Positions 16,344 through 25,257 of a stretch of DNA of 64,000 nt are shown in pieces. The stretch is from Citrobacter koseri ATCC BAA-895 (GTDB lineage: Bacteria > Pseudomonadota > Gammaproteobacteria > Enterobacterales > Enterobacteriaceae): positions 4,216,001 through 4,280,000 of the forward strand of contig NC_009792.1 of NCBI RefSeq assembly GCF_000018045.1, written 5' to 3'. The notes under the pieces were generated by a model. The model saw only the letters and a list, made by a program, of their open reading frames with translations, searched no databases and was not told where the DNA came from. Position numbers and translations under genes: made by a program. Every line of letters begins with the position of its first letter. Positions within the stretch are counted from its first letter, which is position 1.

Positions 16344-17777
16344 ATGCGATTTTCCAGATTTATCATCGGATTGACCACCAGTATAGCGTTCAGCGTCCAG
16401 GCCGCGAATGTTGATGAATACATCAATCAGCTCCCTGATGGGGCCAACCTTGCTTTCATGGCTCAGAAGGTCGGCGCGTCCACGCCCGCGATTGATTACC
16501 ATAGCCAGCAGATGGCGCTGCCCGCCAGTACGCAAAAAGTGATCACGGCCCTCGCGGCATTGATTCAGCTCGGCCCCGATTTTCGTTTTACCACCACGCT
16601 GGAGACAAAAGGCAACGTGGACAATGGCGTCTTAAAAGGGGACTTAGTGGCGCGATTTGGTGCCGATCCGACGCTAAAACGCCAGGATATTCGCAATATG
16701 GTCGCAACGCTGAAAAAATCCGGCGTGACGCAAATTGCGGGAAATGTGCTCATCGACACCTCCATTTTCGCCAGCCATGATAAAGCGCCAGGCTGGCCCT
16801 GGAATGACATGACGCAATGTTTTAGCGCACCACCCGCAGCCGCCATTGTCGATCGCAACTGCTTTTCCATCTCCCTCTACAGCGCGCAAAAACCGAATGA
16901 CTTAGCGTATATTCGCGTGGCGTCCTATTACCCGGTGACTATGTTCAGTCAGGTTCGCACCCTCCCACGCGGCTCTGCGGAAGCGCAATACTGTGAGCTG
17001 GATGTCGTTCCTGGGGATTTAAACCGCTTCACGCTGACAGGCTGTCTGCCGCAGCGCGCCGAACCGTTACCGCTGGCCTTCGCCATTCAGGACGGCGCCA
17101 GCTATGCCGGAGCAATCCTGAAAGACGAGTTAAAACAAGCAGGTATTACCTACAGCGGTACGCTGTTACGCCAGACGCAGGCCAACGAACCCGGAACGGT
17201 GGTTGCCAGCAAGCAGTCTGCGCCGCTGCATGATTTGCTTAAGATTATGCTGAAAAAATCGGACAACATGATTGCCGATACCGTCTTTCGCATGATCGGC
17301 CACGCACGCTTCAACGTTCCCGGCACATGGCGGGCGGGATCTGATGCCGTACGCCAGATCCTGCGTCAACAGGCTGGCGTTGATATTGGCAATACCATCA
17401 TTGCTGACGGTTCGGGCCTCTCTCGCCACAACCTGATTGCCCCGGCCACCATGATGCAGGTGCTGCAATACATCGCCCAACACGACAACGAGCTGAACTT
17501 TATCTCCATGCTGCCGCTGGCGGGATATGACGGCTCTCTGCAATACCGTGCGGGTCTGCATCAGGCTGGGGTCGATGGTAAAGTTTCGGCGAAAACAGGC
17601 TCGCTGCAAGGGGTCTATAATCTGGCGGGATTTATTACAACGGCAAGTGGGCAACGGATGGCGTTTGTTCAGTATCTTTCCGGGTATGCCGTTACGCCAG
17701 CTGACCAGCGCAATCGTCGAATTCCGTTAGTACGTTTTGAAAGCCGGTTGTACAAAGATCTTTATCAGAACAACTAG
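16344..17777 (+). CDS. dacB: D-alanyl-D-alanine carboxypeptidase/endopeptidase (PBP4)
   Basis: A 477-residue periplasmic class C penicillin-binding protein. A signal peptide (MRFSRFIIGLTTSIAFSVQA) precedes the motifs S62-T-Q-K65, SDN (KKSDNMI) and KTG (SAKTGSLQG). It trims terminal D-Ala and cleaves D-Ala-mDAP cross-links; loss of PBP4 activity is a known trigger of ampC induction in some enterics. It is divergent from greA and ends before a REP cluster facing obgE. Confidence 0.97.
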   Translation: MRFSRFIIGLTTSIAFSVQAANVDEYINQLPDGANLAFMAQKVGASTPAIDYHSQQMALPASTQKVITALAALIQLGPDFRFTTTLETKGNVDNGVLKGDLVARFGADPTLKRQDIRNMVATLKKSGVTQIAGNVLIDTSIFASHDKAPGWPWNDMTQCFSAPPAAAIVDRNCFSISLYSAQKPNDLAYIRVASYYPVTMFSQVRTLPRGSAEAQYCELDVVPGDLNRFTLTGCLPQRAEPLPLAFAIQDGASYAGAILKDELKQAGITYSGTLLRQTQANEPGTVVASKQSAPLHDLLKIMLKKSDNMIADTVFRMIGHARFNVPGTWRAGSDAVRQILRQQAGVDIGNTIIADGSGLSRHNLIAPATMMQVLQYIAQHDNELNFISMLPLAGYDGSLQYRAGLHQAGVDGKVSAKTGSLQGVYNLAGFITTASGQRMAFVQYLSGYAVTPADQRNRRIPLVRFESRLYKDLYQNN

Positions 17778-17787
17778 GTAAGGATAG

Positions 17788-17914
17788 TGCCGGATGGCGC
17801 TGACGCTTATCCGGCCTACACACTAGATGGGTCATTTAATTGCCGGATGGCGGCGCTTTGCGCCTTATCCGGCCTACTATCCGTAGGCCCGGTAAGCGTA
17901 AGCGCCACCGGGCA
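17788..17914. repeat. BIME: cluster of three REP units
   Basis: Two units of the form TGCCGGATGGCG(N)CTTATCCGGCCTAC and one inverted GTAGGCCCGGTAAGCG...CACCGGGCA fill the gap between convergent dacB and obgE. Confidence 0.88.
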
Positions 17915-17925
17915 TTTGAACCAGA

Positions 17926-19098
17926 TTAACGTTTGTAGATGAACTCGACGCCTTCTTCGTCGTCTTCGTCCCAGTCGTCATCCCAGTCATCTTCTGCTTC
18001 ATCTTCGACTTCAGCGAGCTGCTGACGGTGATAATCGTCCCACATGAACTCCACTTTCTCCGGCTGCTTCGCTTCATCAGCCTGAACGATGGGGTTCTCG
18101 ATGATAAAGGTCATCACATCCCAGCAGAGATCTTTCACGCCAGTCTGGCTGGCAGCGGAAATCATGTAGTACTTATCTTCCCAGCCCAGCGCCTGCGCGA
18201 TAGCTTTCGCTTTTTCTTCCGCTTCGGCCTGGTCCAGCAAATCAATTTTGTTGAACACTAACCAGCGCGGCTTAGCAGCCAGATCCTGACTGTATTTTTC
18301 CAGTTCGCCGATAATGATACGGGCGTTTTCCACCGGATCGGAACCGTCGATCGGATCGATATCAATAAGGTGCAGCAGTACGCGGCAACGTTCCAGGTGC
18401 TTCAGGAAGCGAATCCCCAGACCCGCGCCTTCCGCCGCACCTTCAATCAGCCCCGGAATATCGGCAACCACAAAGCTCTTTTCGTTGTCCATACGCACAA
18501 CGCCAAGGCTCGGCACCAGAGTGGTAAACGGATAGTCCGCCACTTTCGGTTTTGCCGCAGATACCGCGCGGATAAAGGTTGATTTACCGGCGTTTGGCAT
18601 ACCCAGCATACCCACGTCCGCCAGCAGCATCAGCTCCAGCATCAAATCGCGCTTATCGCCCGGCGTACCCATCGTTTTCTGACGCGGAGTACGGTTAACA
18701 GAGGACTTAAAGCGGGTATTGCCCAGGCCGTGCCAGCCGCCTTTGGCAACCATCAGACGCTGACCGTGTTTGGTCATATCGCCCATGGTTTCGCCGGTGC
18801 CCTGATCGATAACACGCGTACCGACAGGCACTTTGATCGTGACATCTTTCCCACGTTTACCGGTGCAGTCACGGCTTGCGCCATTCTGACCACGTTCAGC
18901 GCGGAACGATTTTTCAAAGCGGTAATCGATCAGCGTGTTCAGGTTTTCGTCGGCTTCCAGCCAGACGTCGCCGCCATCGCCGCCATCACCGCCATCCGGG
19001 CCGCCTTTCGGGATGTATTTTTCGCGGCGGAAGCTCACGCAACCATTGCCGCCATCGCCAGCAACGACCAGAATCGATGCTTCATCAACAAACTTCAT
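17926..19098 (-). CDS. obgE: Obg-family GTPase (ObgE/CgtA)
   Basis: A 390-residue essential GTPase acting in 50S assembly and linked to ppGpp and cell-cycle control. The glycine-rich Obg domain (KGGPDGGDGGDGGDVWLE) is followed by the G domain with GMPNAGKSTF, DIPGLIEGA and NKIDLLD, then a highly acidic C-terminal tail (repeated DDWD, residues about 365-385). Last gene of the rplU-rpmA-yhbE-obgE group, 15 bp after yhbE. Confidence 0.98.
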   Translation of the reverse strand: MKFVDEASILVVAGDGGNGCVSFRREKYIPKGGPDGGDGGDGGDVWLEADENLNTLIDYRFEKSFRAERGQNGASRDCTGKRGKDVTIKVPVGTRVIDQGTGETMGDMTKHGQRLMVAKGGWHGLGNTRFKSSVNRTPRQKTMGTPGDKRDLMLELMLLADVGMLGMPNAGKSTFIRAVSAAKPKVADYPFTTLVPSLGVVRMDNEKSFVVADIPGLIEGAAEGAGLGIRFLKHLERCRVLLHLIDIDPIDGSDPVENARIIIGELEKYSQDLAAKPRWLVFNKIDLLDQAEAEEKAKAIAQALGWEDKYYMISAASQTGVKDLCWDVMTFIIENPIVQADEAKQPEKVEFMWDDYHRQQLAEVEDEAEDDWDDDWDEDDEEGVEFIYKR

Positions 19099-19113
19099 TT
19101 TACTCTCCGTAAA

Positions 19114-20079
19114 TCATTCGCCTGAGCGGGGTTGCGAAACCACCGTTTCATGCTTGCGTAAACCGCCCCAAATACGATGACCAATGGCGGAATACATCGC
19201 GCCCGCAACCACGACAAACGCACCGAGATAACCTAAAAGGTTTAACATCGGTCTGGCGAAGAAATCGGGCCAGGCCATAGATAATAGATCTGAAAATAAC
19301 AGCGTAAACAGCGGAGTGAGCGTGATTAACGCACTTACCTGCGCTGCCTGCCAACGCGCCATCGCTTCCGCCAGGGCGCCATATCCTACCAGCGTATTCA
19401 GCCCACAGAAAATCAAACACGCGAGCTGCCAGTCACTTAACTGCGAGATAACCCCCGGCTTCGCCAGCGGCAATAACGCAATCGTACATAAAGTGTACAG
19501 TAAAAACAGGATCTGCTGTGAGGCCAGACGACGCAATAACACCTTTTGCGCGACGCCATAACTCACCCAGACCGTCGCCGCACCGACCCCAAAGATCACA
19601 CCCCAGGTGTAATCGGTCAGTTTGGTAAAAATCTCGACCAGACTGGTATTAAAGAACATCACCAGCCCACAAAGCAGCATGAGCGCGCCAATCACCTGCG
19701 TGCCGCGCATCTTTTCTTTCAAAATAAAGACGCTGGCGACCATCATGCCAACCGGTGACAGTTGACCGATAACCTGCGATGCCGTCGGACTCAAATATTG
19801 CAGGGAAGAGCTGAACAGGATGAAATTCCCGAAAAGTCCACCTGTTGCAATCGCCAGCAACACCAGCCAGCGCGGTTTGCGAAAAATACGCAATGGCGGG
19901 AGCTTTCTTTTAACTGCCAGGATCGCGCCGAGGCCGATACTCGCCATTAAAAAGCGATAGAAGACAATGGTCGGAGGTTCCATCACCTCCAGCACCTGCT
20001 TCATTGCAATTGGCAAGGCGCCCCAACACATTGCAGTGGTGAGTGCTAAAAGGATGCCAATGCCAGCCTGCTGCTTCAT
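19114..20079 (-). CDS. yhbE: EamA/DMT-family inner-membrane transporter YhbE
   Basis: A 321-residue protein with about ten predicted membrane helices in two EamA repeats, beginning MKQQAGIGILLALTTAMCWG. Substrate unknown; members of the drug/metabolite superfamily export small metabolites. Conserved position between rpmA and obgE. The terminator after rpmA means it is probably expressed by readthrough or a separate promoter. Confidence 0.93.
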   Translation of the reverse strand: MKQQAGIGILLALTTAMCWGALPIAMKQVLEVMEPPTIVFYRFLMASIGLGAILAVKRKLPPLRIFRKPRWLVLLAIATGGLFGNFILFSSSLQYLSPTASQVIGQLSPVGMMVASVFILKEKMRGTQVIGALMLLCGLVMFFNTSLVEIFTKLTDYTWGVIFGVGAATVWVSYGVAQKVLLRRLASQQILFLLYTLCTIALLPLAKPGVISQLSDWQLACLIFCGLNTLVGYGALAEAMARWQAAQVSALITLTPLFTLLFSDLLSMAWPDFFARPMLNLLGYLGAFVVVAGAMYSAIGHRIWGGLRKHETVVSQPRSGE

Positions 20080-20118
20080 GCCCGTTTTCCCTACAAGAAA
20101 ATTTTCCGGGTTTTCAAT

Positions 20119-20151
20119 GTAAAAAGCCCCGCAACACGTTGCGGGGCTTTA
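20119..20151 (-). terminator. rplU-rpmA terminator
   Basis: On the minus strand AAAGCCCCGCAA-CGTG-TTGCGGGGCTTTTT, a 12-bp perfect stem with T-run between rpmA and yhbE. Confidence 0.9.
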
Positions 20152-20175
20152 ATCCGTTACCGGACCACGAAGAAC

Positions 20176-20433
20176 TTACTCAGCAACGATGCTGATGTAT
20201 TTACGGTTGTTCGGGCCTTTAACTTCGAATTTCACTTTACCGTCTGCTTTAGCAAACAGAGTGTGGTCACGACCGCAACCTACGTTAGTGCCAGCGTGGA
20301 ATTTGGTGCCACGTTGACGAACGATGATGCTACCCGCCAGAACGGTTTCGCCACCGAAACGCTTAACGCCCAGGCGTTTAGCTTCTGAATCGCGACCGTT
20401 ACGAGTTGAGCCGCCAGCCTTTTTATGTGCCAT
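20176..20433 (-). CDS. rpmA: 50S ribosomal protein L27
   Basis: An 85-residue protein beginning MAHKKAGGSTRNGRDSE. The flexible N-terminus reaches the peptidyl transferase centre in bacterial ribosomes. Cotranscribed 19 bp after rplU. Confidence 0.98.
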   Translation of the reverse strand: MAHKKAGGSTRNGRDSEAKRLGVKRFGGETVLAGSIIVRQRGTKFHAGTNVGCGRDHTLFAKADGKVKFEVKGPNNRKYISIVAE

Positions 20434-20452
20434 TTAAATCTCTCCTCAGGTC

Positions 20453-20764
20453 TTAGGCGCTGATGCCAGTAATTTTCACATCAGTGAACCACTGACGGTG
20501 GCCTTGCTGCTTACGATAGTGTTTACGACGACGAAACTTAACGATTTTAACTTTCTCGCCACGACCGTGAGCAACAACTTCAGCTTTGATTACGCCGCCA
20601 TCAACGAAAGGAACGCCGATTTTGACTTCTTCACCGTTTGCGATCATCAGAACTTCAGCGAACTCAATAGTTTCGCCAGTTGCGATGTCCAGCTTTTCCA
20701 GGCGAACGGTCTGACCTTCGCTTACTCGGTGTTGTTTACCACCACTTTGGAAAACCGCGTACAT
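20453..20764 (-). CDS. rplU: 50S ribosomal protein L21
   Basis: A 103-residue 23S rRNA-binding protein beginning [14 protein letters not shown], with the basic [19 protein letters not shown] segment typical of L21. First gene of its operon, read from a strong promoter; divergent from ispB. Confidence 0.98.
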
Positions 20765-20836
20765 AAAAAACTCCGCTTCCGCGCACGCCTTTTCAATGAT
20801 TCAGAGTGCGCTATAAATATTCACAATAGGGCGCGA

Positions 20837-20865
20837 ATATTACGCAAAACGCGAGCCTTTGACAA
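20837..20865 (-). promoter_or_regulatory. rplU-rpmA promoter
   Basis: On the minus strand -35 TTGTCA and -10 TAATAT are separated by 17 bp and followed by TCGCGCCC, a GC-rich discriminator typical of stringently controlled ribosomal promoters. Confidence 0.8.
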
Positions 20866-21022
20866 GTGCTACCGTCAATACATGAAGAAAAAAAACACAA
20901 CGTGTACGGTAACGTTTATCTGCGCCGTTTTTTCAGTACAATCAGCATATATTCCTAACCCTAAACCCTTAGTTATCTCATCCCATGATGAGTTAATCGG
21001 GGCGATAAGCCCGGCTTTTGCG

Positions 21023-21994
21023 ATGAATTTAGAAAAAATCAATGAGTTAACCGCGCAAGATATGGCGGGTGTCAATGCGACAATCCTTGAACAGCTCAAT
21101 TCCGACGTCCAACTGATCAATCAGTTAGGGTATTACATCGTTAGCGGCGGCGGAAAACGTATCCGCCCGATGATTGCCGTACTCGCTGCGCGCGCCGTTG
21201 GTTATCAGGAAAATGCGCACGTCACGATCGCTGCCTTAATCGAGTTTATCCACACCGCCACCCTGCTACACGACGATGTTGTGGATGAATCCGATATGCG
21301 TCGTGGGAAGGCAACGGCGAATGCAGCATTTGGCAACGCCGCCAGCGTCCTGGTCGGTGATTTTATCTACACCCGCGCGTTCCAGATGATGACCAGCCTT
21401 GGCTCGCTGAAAGTGCTGGAGGTAATGTCAGAAGCGGTGAACGTCATCGCCGAAGGCGAAGTGCTGCAACTGATGAACGTCAACGACCCGGACATCACCG
21501 AAGAAAATTACATGCGCGTGATTTACAGCAAAACGGCGCGCCTGTTTGAAGCTGCGGCGCAGTGTTCCGGTCTTCTTGCTGGCTGTACTCCTGAGCAAGA
21601 AAAAGGGTTGCAGGATTATGGTCGTTATCTCGGTACGGCCTTTCAGCTGATTGACGATTTACTCGATTACAGCGCTGATGGCGAGCAGTTAGGTAAAAAT
21701 GTCGGCGATGACCTCAACGAAGGAAAACCAACGCTGCCGCTGCTGCACGCCATGCGTAACGGTACACCAGAGCAGGCGCAAATGATCCGTACCGCCATTG
21801 AACAAGGCAATGGTCGCCACCTTCTGGAACCCGTTCTGGAAGCCATGACCGCCTGCGGTTCACTGGAATGGACGCGTCAGCGTGCAGAAGACGAGGCCGA
21901 TAAAGCCATCGCCGCCCTACAGATTCTGCCTGATACGCCGTGGCGCGAAGCCCTGATCGGTCTGGCGCACATCGCCGTACAACGCGATCGTTAA
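21023..21994 (+). CDS. ispB: Octaprenyl diphosphate synthase
   Basis: A 323-residue trans-prenyltransferase making the C40 side chain of ubiquinone and menaquinone. Two Asp-rich motifs, LLHDDVVDESDMRRG and QLIDDLLDYS, bind Mg-diphosphate. The start at 21023 (MNLEKINELTAQDM) matches E. coli; the frame is open far upstream but that part overlaps rplU antisense and is not conserved protein. Confidence 0.97.
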   Translation: MNLEKINELTAQDMAGVNATILEQLNSDVQLINQLGYYIVSGGGKRIRPMIAVLAARAVGYQENAHVTIAALIEFIHTATLLHDDVVDESDMRRGKATANAAFGNAASVLVGDFIYTRAFQMMTSLGSLKVLEVMSEAVNVIAEGEVLQLMNVNDPDITEENYMRVIYSKTARLFEAAAQCSGLLAGCTPEQEKGLQDYGRYLGTAFQLIDDLLDYSADGEQLGKNVGDDLNEGKPTLPLLHAMRNGTPEQAQMIRTAIEQGNGRHLLEPVLEAMTACGSLEWTRQRAEDEADKAIAALQILPDTPWREALIGLAHIAVQRDR

Positions 21995-22144
21995 CCCTCC
22001 CTTCTCATCCCGTGCTCTGCGCGGGATGAATCTTTAAGTTCCAGTAAATTCCAGTTACTCATTTCTTTCCCAGCCCTTTTCCCATCGCACGTATGCTGTC
22101 ACATTTTATGAATATGCATACTCTTTACAGGAACATATTAGAGC

Positions 22145-22170
22145 AATACTATCACCTGGCGTATAGTATT
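22145..22170. promoter_or_regulatory. Palindrome upstream of sfsB, possible operator
   Basis: AATACTAT (22145-22152) and ATAGTATT (22163-22170) form a perfect 8-bp inverted repeat with a 10-bp spacer, about 60 bp before sfsB. It overlaps a TATAGT that could serve as a -10. Since SfsB is itself a DNA-binding protein, autoregulation is an inference. Confidence 0.4.
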
Positions 22171-22229
22171 TCTCACAGGCTGATTATCCAGGCCGCAAGC
22201 GACTGACTGACCGAAGGAGTGAGGGAATA

Positions 22230-22502
22230 ATGGAAAATAAACTCATTGACTGGCATCCCGCAGACATCATTGCCGGATTACGTAAAAAAGGGACATCTAT
22301 GGCGGCGGAATCACGCAAGAATGGATTAAGTTCCTCGACGCTGGCAAACGCCCTGACCCGACCGTGGCCGAAAGGAGAGCTCATCATTGCGAAGGCGCTG
22401 GGTACAGAACCCTGGGTGATCTGGCCGTCGCGCTATCATGACCCAGAAACCCATGAGTTCATTGACAGAACGCGTCTGATGCGGGCTCGAAAAGGGAAAT
22501 AG
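22230..22502 (+). CDS. sfsB: Ner-like winged-helix transcriptional regulator SfsB (Nlp)
   Basis: A 90-residue protein (E. coli: 92) related to the Ner repressors of Mu-like phages. DWHPADIIAGLRKKG, AAESRKNGLSSSTLANAL and the RPWPKGELIIAKALG helix-turn-helix region are clear. In E. coli it affects maltose gene expression. The C-terminal few residues differ from E. coli. Followed by a GGTAGCCCC/GGGGCTACC hairpin before convergent murA. Confidence 0.93.
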   Translation: MENKLIDWHPADIIAGLRKKGTSMAAESRKNGLSSSTLANALTRPWPKGELIIAKALGTEPWVIWPSRYHDPETHEFIDRTRLMRARKGK

Positions 22503-22531
22503 AGAAGTAAGGAACGGATAACGCTCTGAAC

Positions 22532-22556
22532 GGTAGCCCCCGAACAAGGGGCTACC
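22532..22556. terminator. Hairpin between sfsB and murA
   Basis: GGTAGCCCC-CGAACAA-GGGGCTACC is a perfect 9-bp inverted repeat between convergent genes. No clear T-run follows on either strand, so it may be a 3'-end stabilising structure rather than an efficient intrinsic terminator. Confidence 0.5.
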
Positions 22557-22573
22557 AGTGCATGCGGAAAAAA

Positions 22574-23833
22574 TTACTCGCCTTTCACACGCTCAATATT
22601 CGCGCCCAGCGCGCGCAGTTTGTCTTCAATGCGCTCATAGCCACGATCGATGTGATAAATACGATCGACCAGCGTCGTGCCTTCTGCAATGCATCCCGCC
22701 AGCACCAGGCTCGCAGACGCACGCAAGTCGGTCGCCATCACCTGCGCCCCGGAGAGTTTTTCAACGCCGTGGCAAATCACGGTGTTGCTCTCGATTTCCG
22801 CGTGCGCGCCCATACGGATCAGTTCAGGCACATGCATAAAGCGGTTTTCGAAAATGGTTTCCGTGATGAAACCCGTCCCTTCCGCGACAAGGTTCAACAG
22901 CGTGAACTGCGCCTGCATATCGGTCGGGAAAGCCGGGTGCGGCGCGGTACGCACATTCACAGCTTTCGGACGCTGGCCATGCATGTCCAGGCTGATCCAG
23001 TCTTCACCGGTTTCAATATCCGCTCCGGCGTCACGCAGTTTAGCCAGTACGGCATCCAGCGTATCCGGCTGCGCGTTACGGCAGACGATTTTACCGCCGG
23101 AAATCGCCGCCGCGACCAGGAAGGTGCCGGTTTCAATGCGATCGGGCAGAACACGGTATACGCCGCCGCCCAGACGCTCAACGCCCTCAATGGTAATACG
23201 ATCGGTGCCCTGACCGCTGATCTTCGCTCCCAACGTCACCAGGAAGTTCGCGGTATCGACGATCTCCGGCTCACGCGCGGCATTTTCAATCACGGTGGTC
23301 CCTTCGGCCAGCGTTGCCGCAGACATGATGGTCACCGTCGCACCGACGCTGACTTTGTCCATCACGATATGCGCGCCTTTCAGGCGACCATTAACAGACG
23401 CCTTCACATAGCCTTCTTCCAGCTTGATCTCAGCGCCCAGTTGTTCCAGGCCAGTGATGTGCAGATCGACCGGACGCGCGCCGATGGCGCAGCCGCCTGG
23501 CAGAGAAACCTGCCCCTGACCAAAACGCGCCACCAGCGGCCCCAGCGCCCAAATCGATGCACGCATGGTTTTTACCAGTTCATAAGGCGCGCAGAAGATG
23601 TTGACCTGGCTGGCGTCGATCCAGACAGAACCGTTACGTTCCACTTTCGTTCCAAGCTGGCTGAGCAGTTTCATCGTCGTATCGATGTCTTTCAGCTTTG
23701 GAACGTTCTGGATCTCTACCGGCTCTTCTGCCAGCAGCGCCGCGAAAAGGATCGGCAATGCGGCATTTTTAGCGCCTGAAATTGTGACTTCGCCCTGGAG
23801 CGTTGTCGGCCCCTGTACACGAAATTTATCCAT
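22574..23833 (-). CDS. murA: UDP-N-acetylglucosamine 1-carboxyvinyltransferase
   Basis: A 419-residue enzyme transferring enolpyruvate from PEP to UDP-GlcNAc, the committed step of peptidoglycan synthesis and target of fosfomycin. The fosfomycin-alkylated Cys115 is present in GGCAIGARPVD. Also visible are SGAKNAALP and the substrate-binding RIETGTFLVAA. The start at 23833 matches the family; the upstream in-frame ATG is not conserved. 53 bp after ibaG. Confidence 0.98.
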   Translation of the reverse strand: MDKFRVQGPTTLQGEVTISGAKNAALPILFAALLAEEPVEIQNVPKLKDIDTTMKLLSQLGTKVERNGSVWIDASQVNIFCAPYELVKTMRASIWALGPLVARFGQGQVSLPGGCAIGARPVDLHITGLEQLGAEIKLEEGYVKASVNGRLKGAHIVMDKVSVGATVTIMSAATLAEGTTVIENAAREPEIVDTANFLVTLGAKISGQGTDRITIEGVERLGGGVYRVLPDRIETGTFLVAAAISGGKIVCRNAQPDTLDAVLAKLRDAGADIETGEDWISLDMHGQRPKAVNVRTAPHPAFPTDMQAQFTLLNLVAEGTGFITETIFENRFMHVPELIRMGAHAEIESNTVICHGVEKLSGAQVMATDLRASASLVLAGCIAEGTTLVDRIYHIDRGYERIEDKLRALGANIERVKGE

Positions 23834-23886
23834 TATTCTGTTCTCTGTTAAGAATTCATATCTGCTACCGGCGTGTCGCCCGTCGC

Positions 23887-24141
23887 TCAAAAACCGTTAA
23901 GTTTGCGATCGCGTTCCCATTCCGCTGGGGTATACGCTTTGATCGATACGGCATGGATACGGTTATCCGCAATAAACTCCATCAACGGGCCGTAAACAGA
24001 CTGCTGCTTCTTGACCCGGCTCATGCCGTCAAACATCTCACCCACGGCGATAACCTGAAAGTGACTGCCATCGCCAGAGACGTGGACTTCCTGGAGGGAG
24101 AGTGCGCTCATCAGCACGCTCTGAATTTCATGATTTTCCAT
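23887..24141 (-). CDS. ibaG: BolA-family protein IbaG
   Basis: An 84-residue BolA-like protein that, with monothiol glutaredoxins, binds iron-sulfur clusters and responds to acid stress. The family core VHVSGDGSHFQVIAVGEMF and KKQQSVYGPLMEFI precede AVSIKAYTPAEW. Start at 24141 (MENHEIQSVLM) matches E. coli. Lies between mlaB and murA. Confidence 0.95.
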   Translation of the reverse strand: MENHEIQSVLMSALSLQEVHVSGDGSHFQVIAVGEMFDGMSRVKKQQSVYGPLMEFIADNRIHAVSIKAYTPAEWERDRKLNGF

Positions 24142-24212
24142 GGGCTCTTCATTCGTCAAATAGGGAAAACAGCCCAACATCTTAGAGCAAAGTGGCGCTG
24201 TCATAAATAAGC

Positions 24213-24245
24213 AAAAAGCCCAGCTGATAAATCAGGCAAGGCTTT
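24213..24245 (-). terminator. Terminator-like hairpin after mlaB
   Basis: On the minus strand AAGCC-TTGC-CTGAT-TT-ATCAG-CTG-GGCTT forms a nested stem followed by TTTTGC, between mlaB and ibaG. Confidence 0.6.
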
Positions 24246-24270
24246 GGTGTCAAATCCCCCTTAGGGGTTT

Positions 24271-24305
24271 TGCCGGATGGCGGCACAAGGCCTTACCCGG
24301 CCTAC
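24271..24305. repeat. REP unit after mlaB
   Basis: TGCCGGATGGCGGCACAAGG and CCTTACCCGGCCTAC form a typical REP hairpin, 6 bp from the mlaB stop. Confidence 0.8.
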
Positions 24306-24310
24306 AAAAA

Positions 24311-24604
24311 TTAACGTGGAAGCACGTCAGCAGGCAAATTATAGAGCTTCGCCAGCGTGTAAACCTTCTCGTTTACCCCTTGCAGCGAAACGCTGTTGCC
24401 CTGTCGCTTCGCCTGATCGACAAGATGCACCAGTAACGCCAGACCACCGCTATCCACCCGGGAGACCTGGCTCAGATCGATGCAGGTTACGTCTTTCATC
24501 GCATCAACGCGCGCATCCCACAGAGGGTTCAGCACGTCCTGGTCCAGCTCTCCCGCTAATGCCAGCGTGTCACCTTCGCGCGTCCAGCTAAGTGACTGCG
24601 TCAT
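24311..24604 (-). CDS. mlaB: STAS-domain protein MlaB of the Mla lipid transporter
   Basis: A 97-residue cytoplasmic STAS protein that binds MlaF and stabilises the MlaFEDB complex, which moves phospholipids between the inner membrane and MlaC. CIDLSQVSRVDSGGLALLVHL is the STAS core. Its ATG overlaps the mlaC stop by one base (TAATG). Confidence 0.95.
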   Translation of the reverse strand: MTQSLSWTREGDTLALAGELDQDVLNPLWDARVDAMKDVTCIDLSQVSRVDSGGLALLVHLVDQAKRQGNSVSLQGVNEKVYTLAKLYNLPADVLPR

Positions 24605-25239
24605 TATTTTTTCTCTTCCAGCGAAATTTTCTGACGAGAAATTGACTGCAACTGCGCGGTCAGGCCGTCGATGCCTTTGGTACGCAGCAGATCGCTCCAC
24701 TCATTCTGTTTTGTGGTGATCATACTGACGCCTTCCGCGATCATGTCATAAGCCTGCCAGTTACCGGTCTGGGTGTTTTTACGCCACTGGAAATCCAGTC
24801 GAACCGGAGGACGGCCATTCGGATCGATGATCGTCACGCGGATCGGCACGATGGTCGCATTGCCCAGCGGTTGTTCCGGCGCAATCTGGTAAGTCTGGCC
24901 GTGGTACATCGCCAGCGCCTGACCATAAGCCTGTTTCAGGTATTCACGAAACGCCGCGAAATAGGCGTCACGCTGCGCCGGCGTCGCCTCCCGGTAGTAA
25001 CGACCCAGTACCAGCGCGCCCGCGTATTTCACCTGCACATACGGCAGCAGTTCCTGGTCAACGACGTCGCGCAGGTAATCCGGGTTGGCACGGATTTTCG
25101 GCTGTTCGTTTTTCAGACGATCGAAGGTTTTCTGCGCCGCCTCATTCATCAATTTATACGGGTTAGTCTGGTCCGCCGCGGTTGCCGCGCTCAACGGTGC
25201 AATGACCAGCAGCGCTACCATCATTAATCGCTTAAACAT
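24604..25239 (-). CDS. mlaC: Periplasmic phospholipid-binding protein MlaC
   Basis: A 211-residue protein with a signal peptide (MFKRLMMVALLVIAPLSAATA) that shuttles phospholipid between outer-membrane MlaA-OmpC and inner-membrane MlaFEDB. FREYLKQAYGQALAMYHGQ and YDMIAEGVSMITTKQNEW match the Ttg2D/MlaC fold. Fourth gene of mlaFEDCB. Confidence 0.96.
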   Translation of the reverse strand: MFKRLMMVALLVIAPLSAATAADQTNPYKLMNEAAQKTFDRLKNEQPKIRANPDYLRDVVDQELLPYVQVKYAGALVLGRYYREATPAQRDAYFAAFREYLKQAYGQALAMYHGQTYQIAPEQPLGNATIVPIRVTIIDPNGRPPVRLDFQWRKNTQTGNWQAYDMIAEGVSMITTKQNEWSDLLRTKGIDGLTAQLQSISRQKISLEEKK

Positions 25240-25257
25240 ACATCGATTCTCCTGTGA

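Noticed and set aside
22108..22125. ARG-box-like TGAAT-ATGC-ATACT upstream of sfsB
   Set aside because: Single site with a weak right half and no arginine gene nearby; likely chance.
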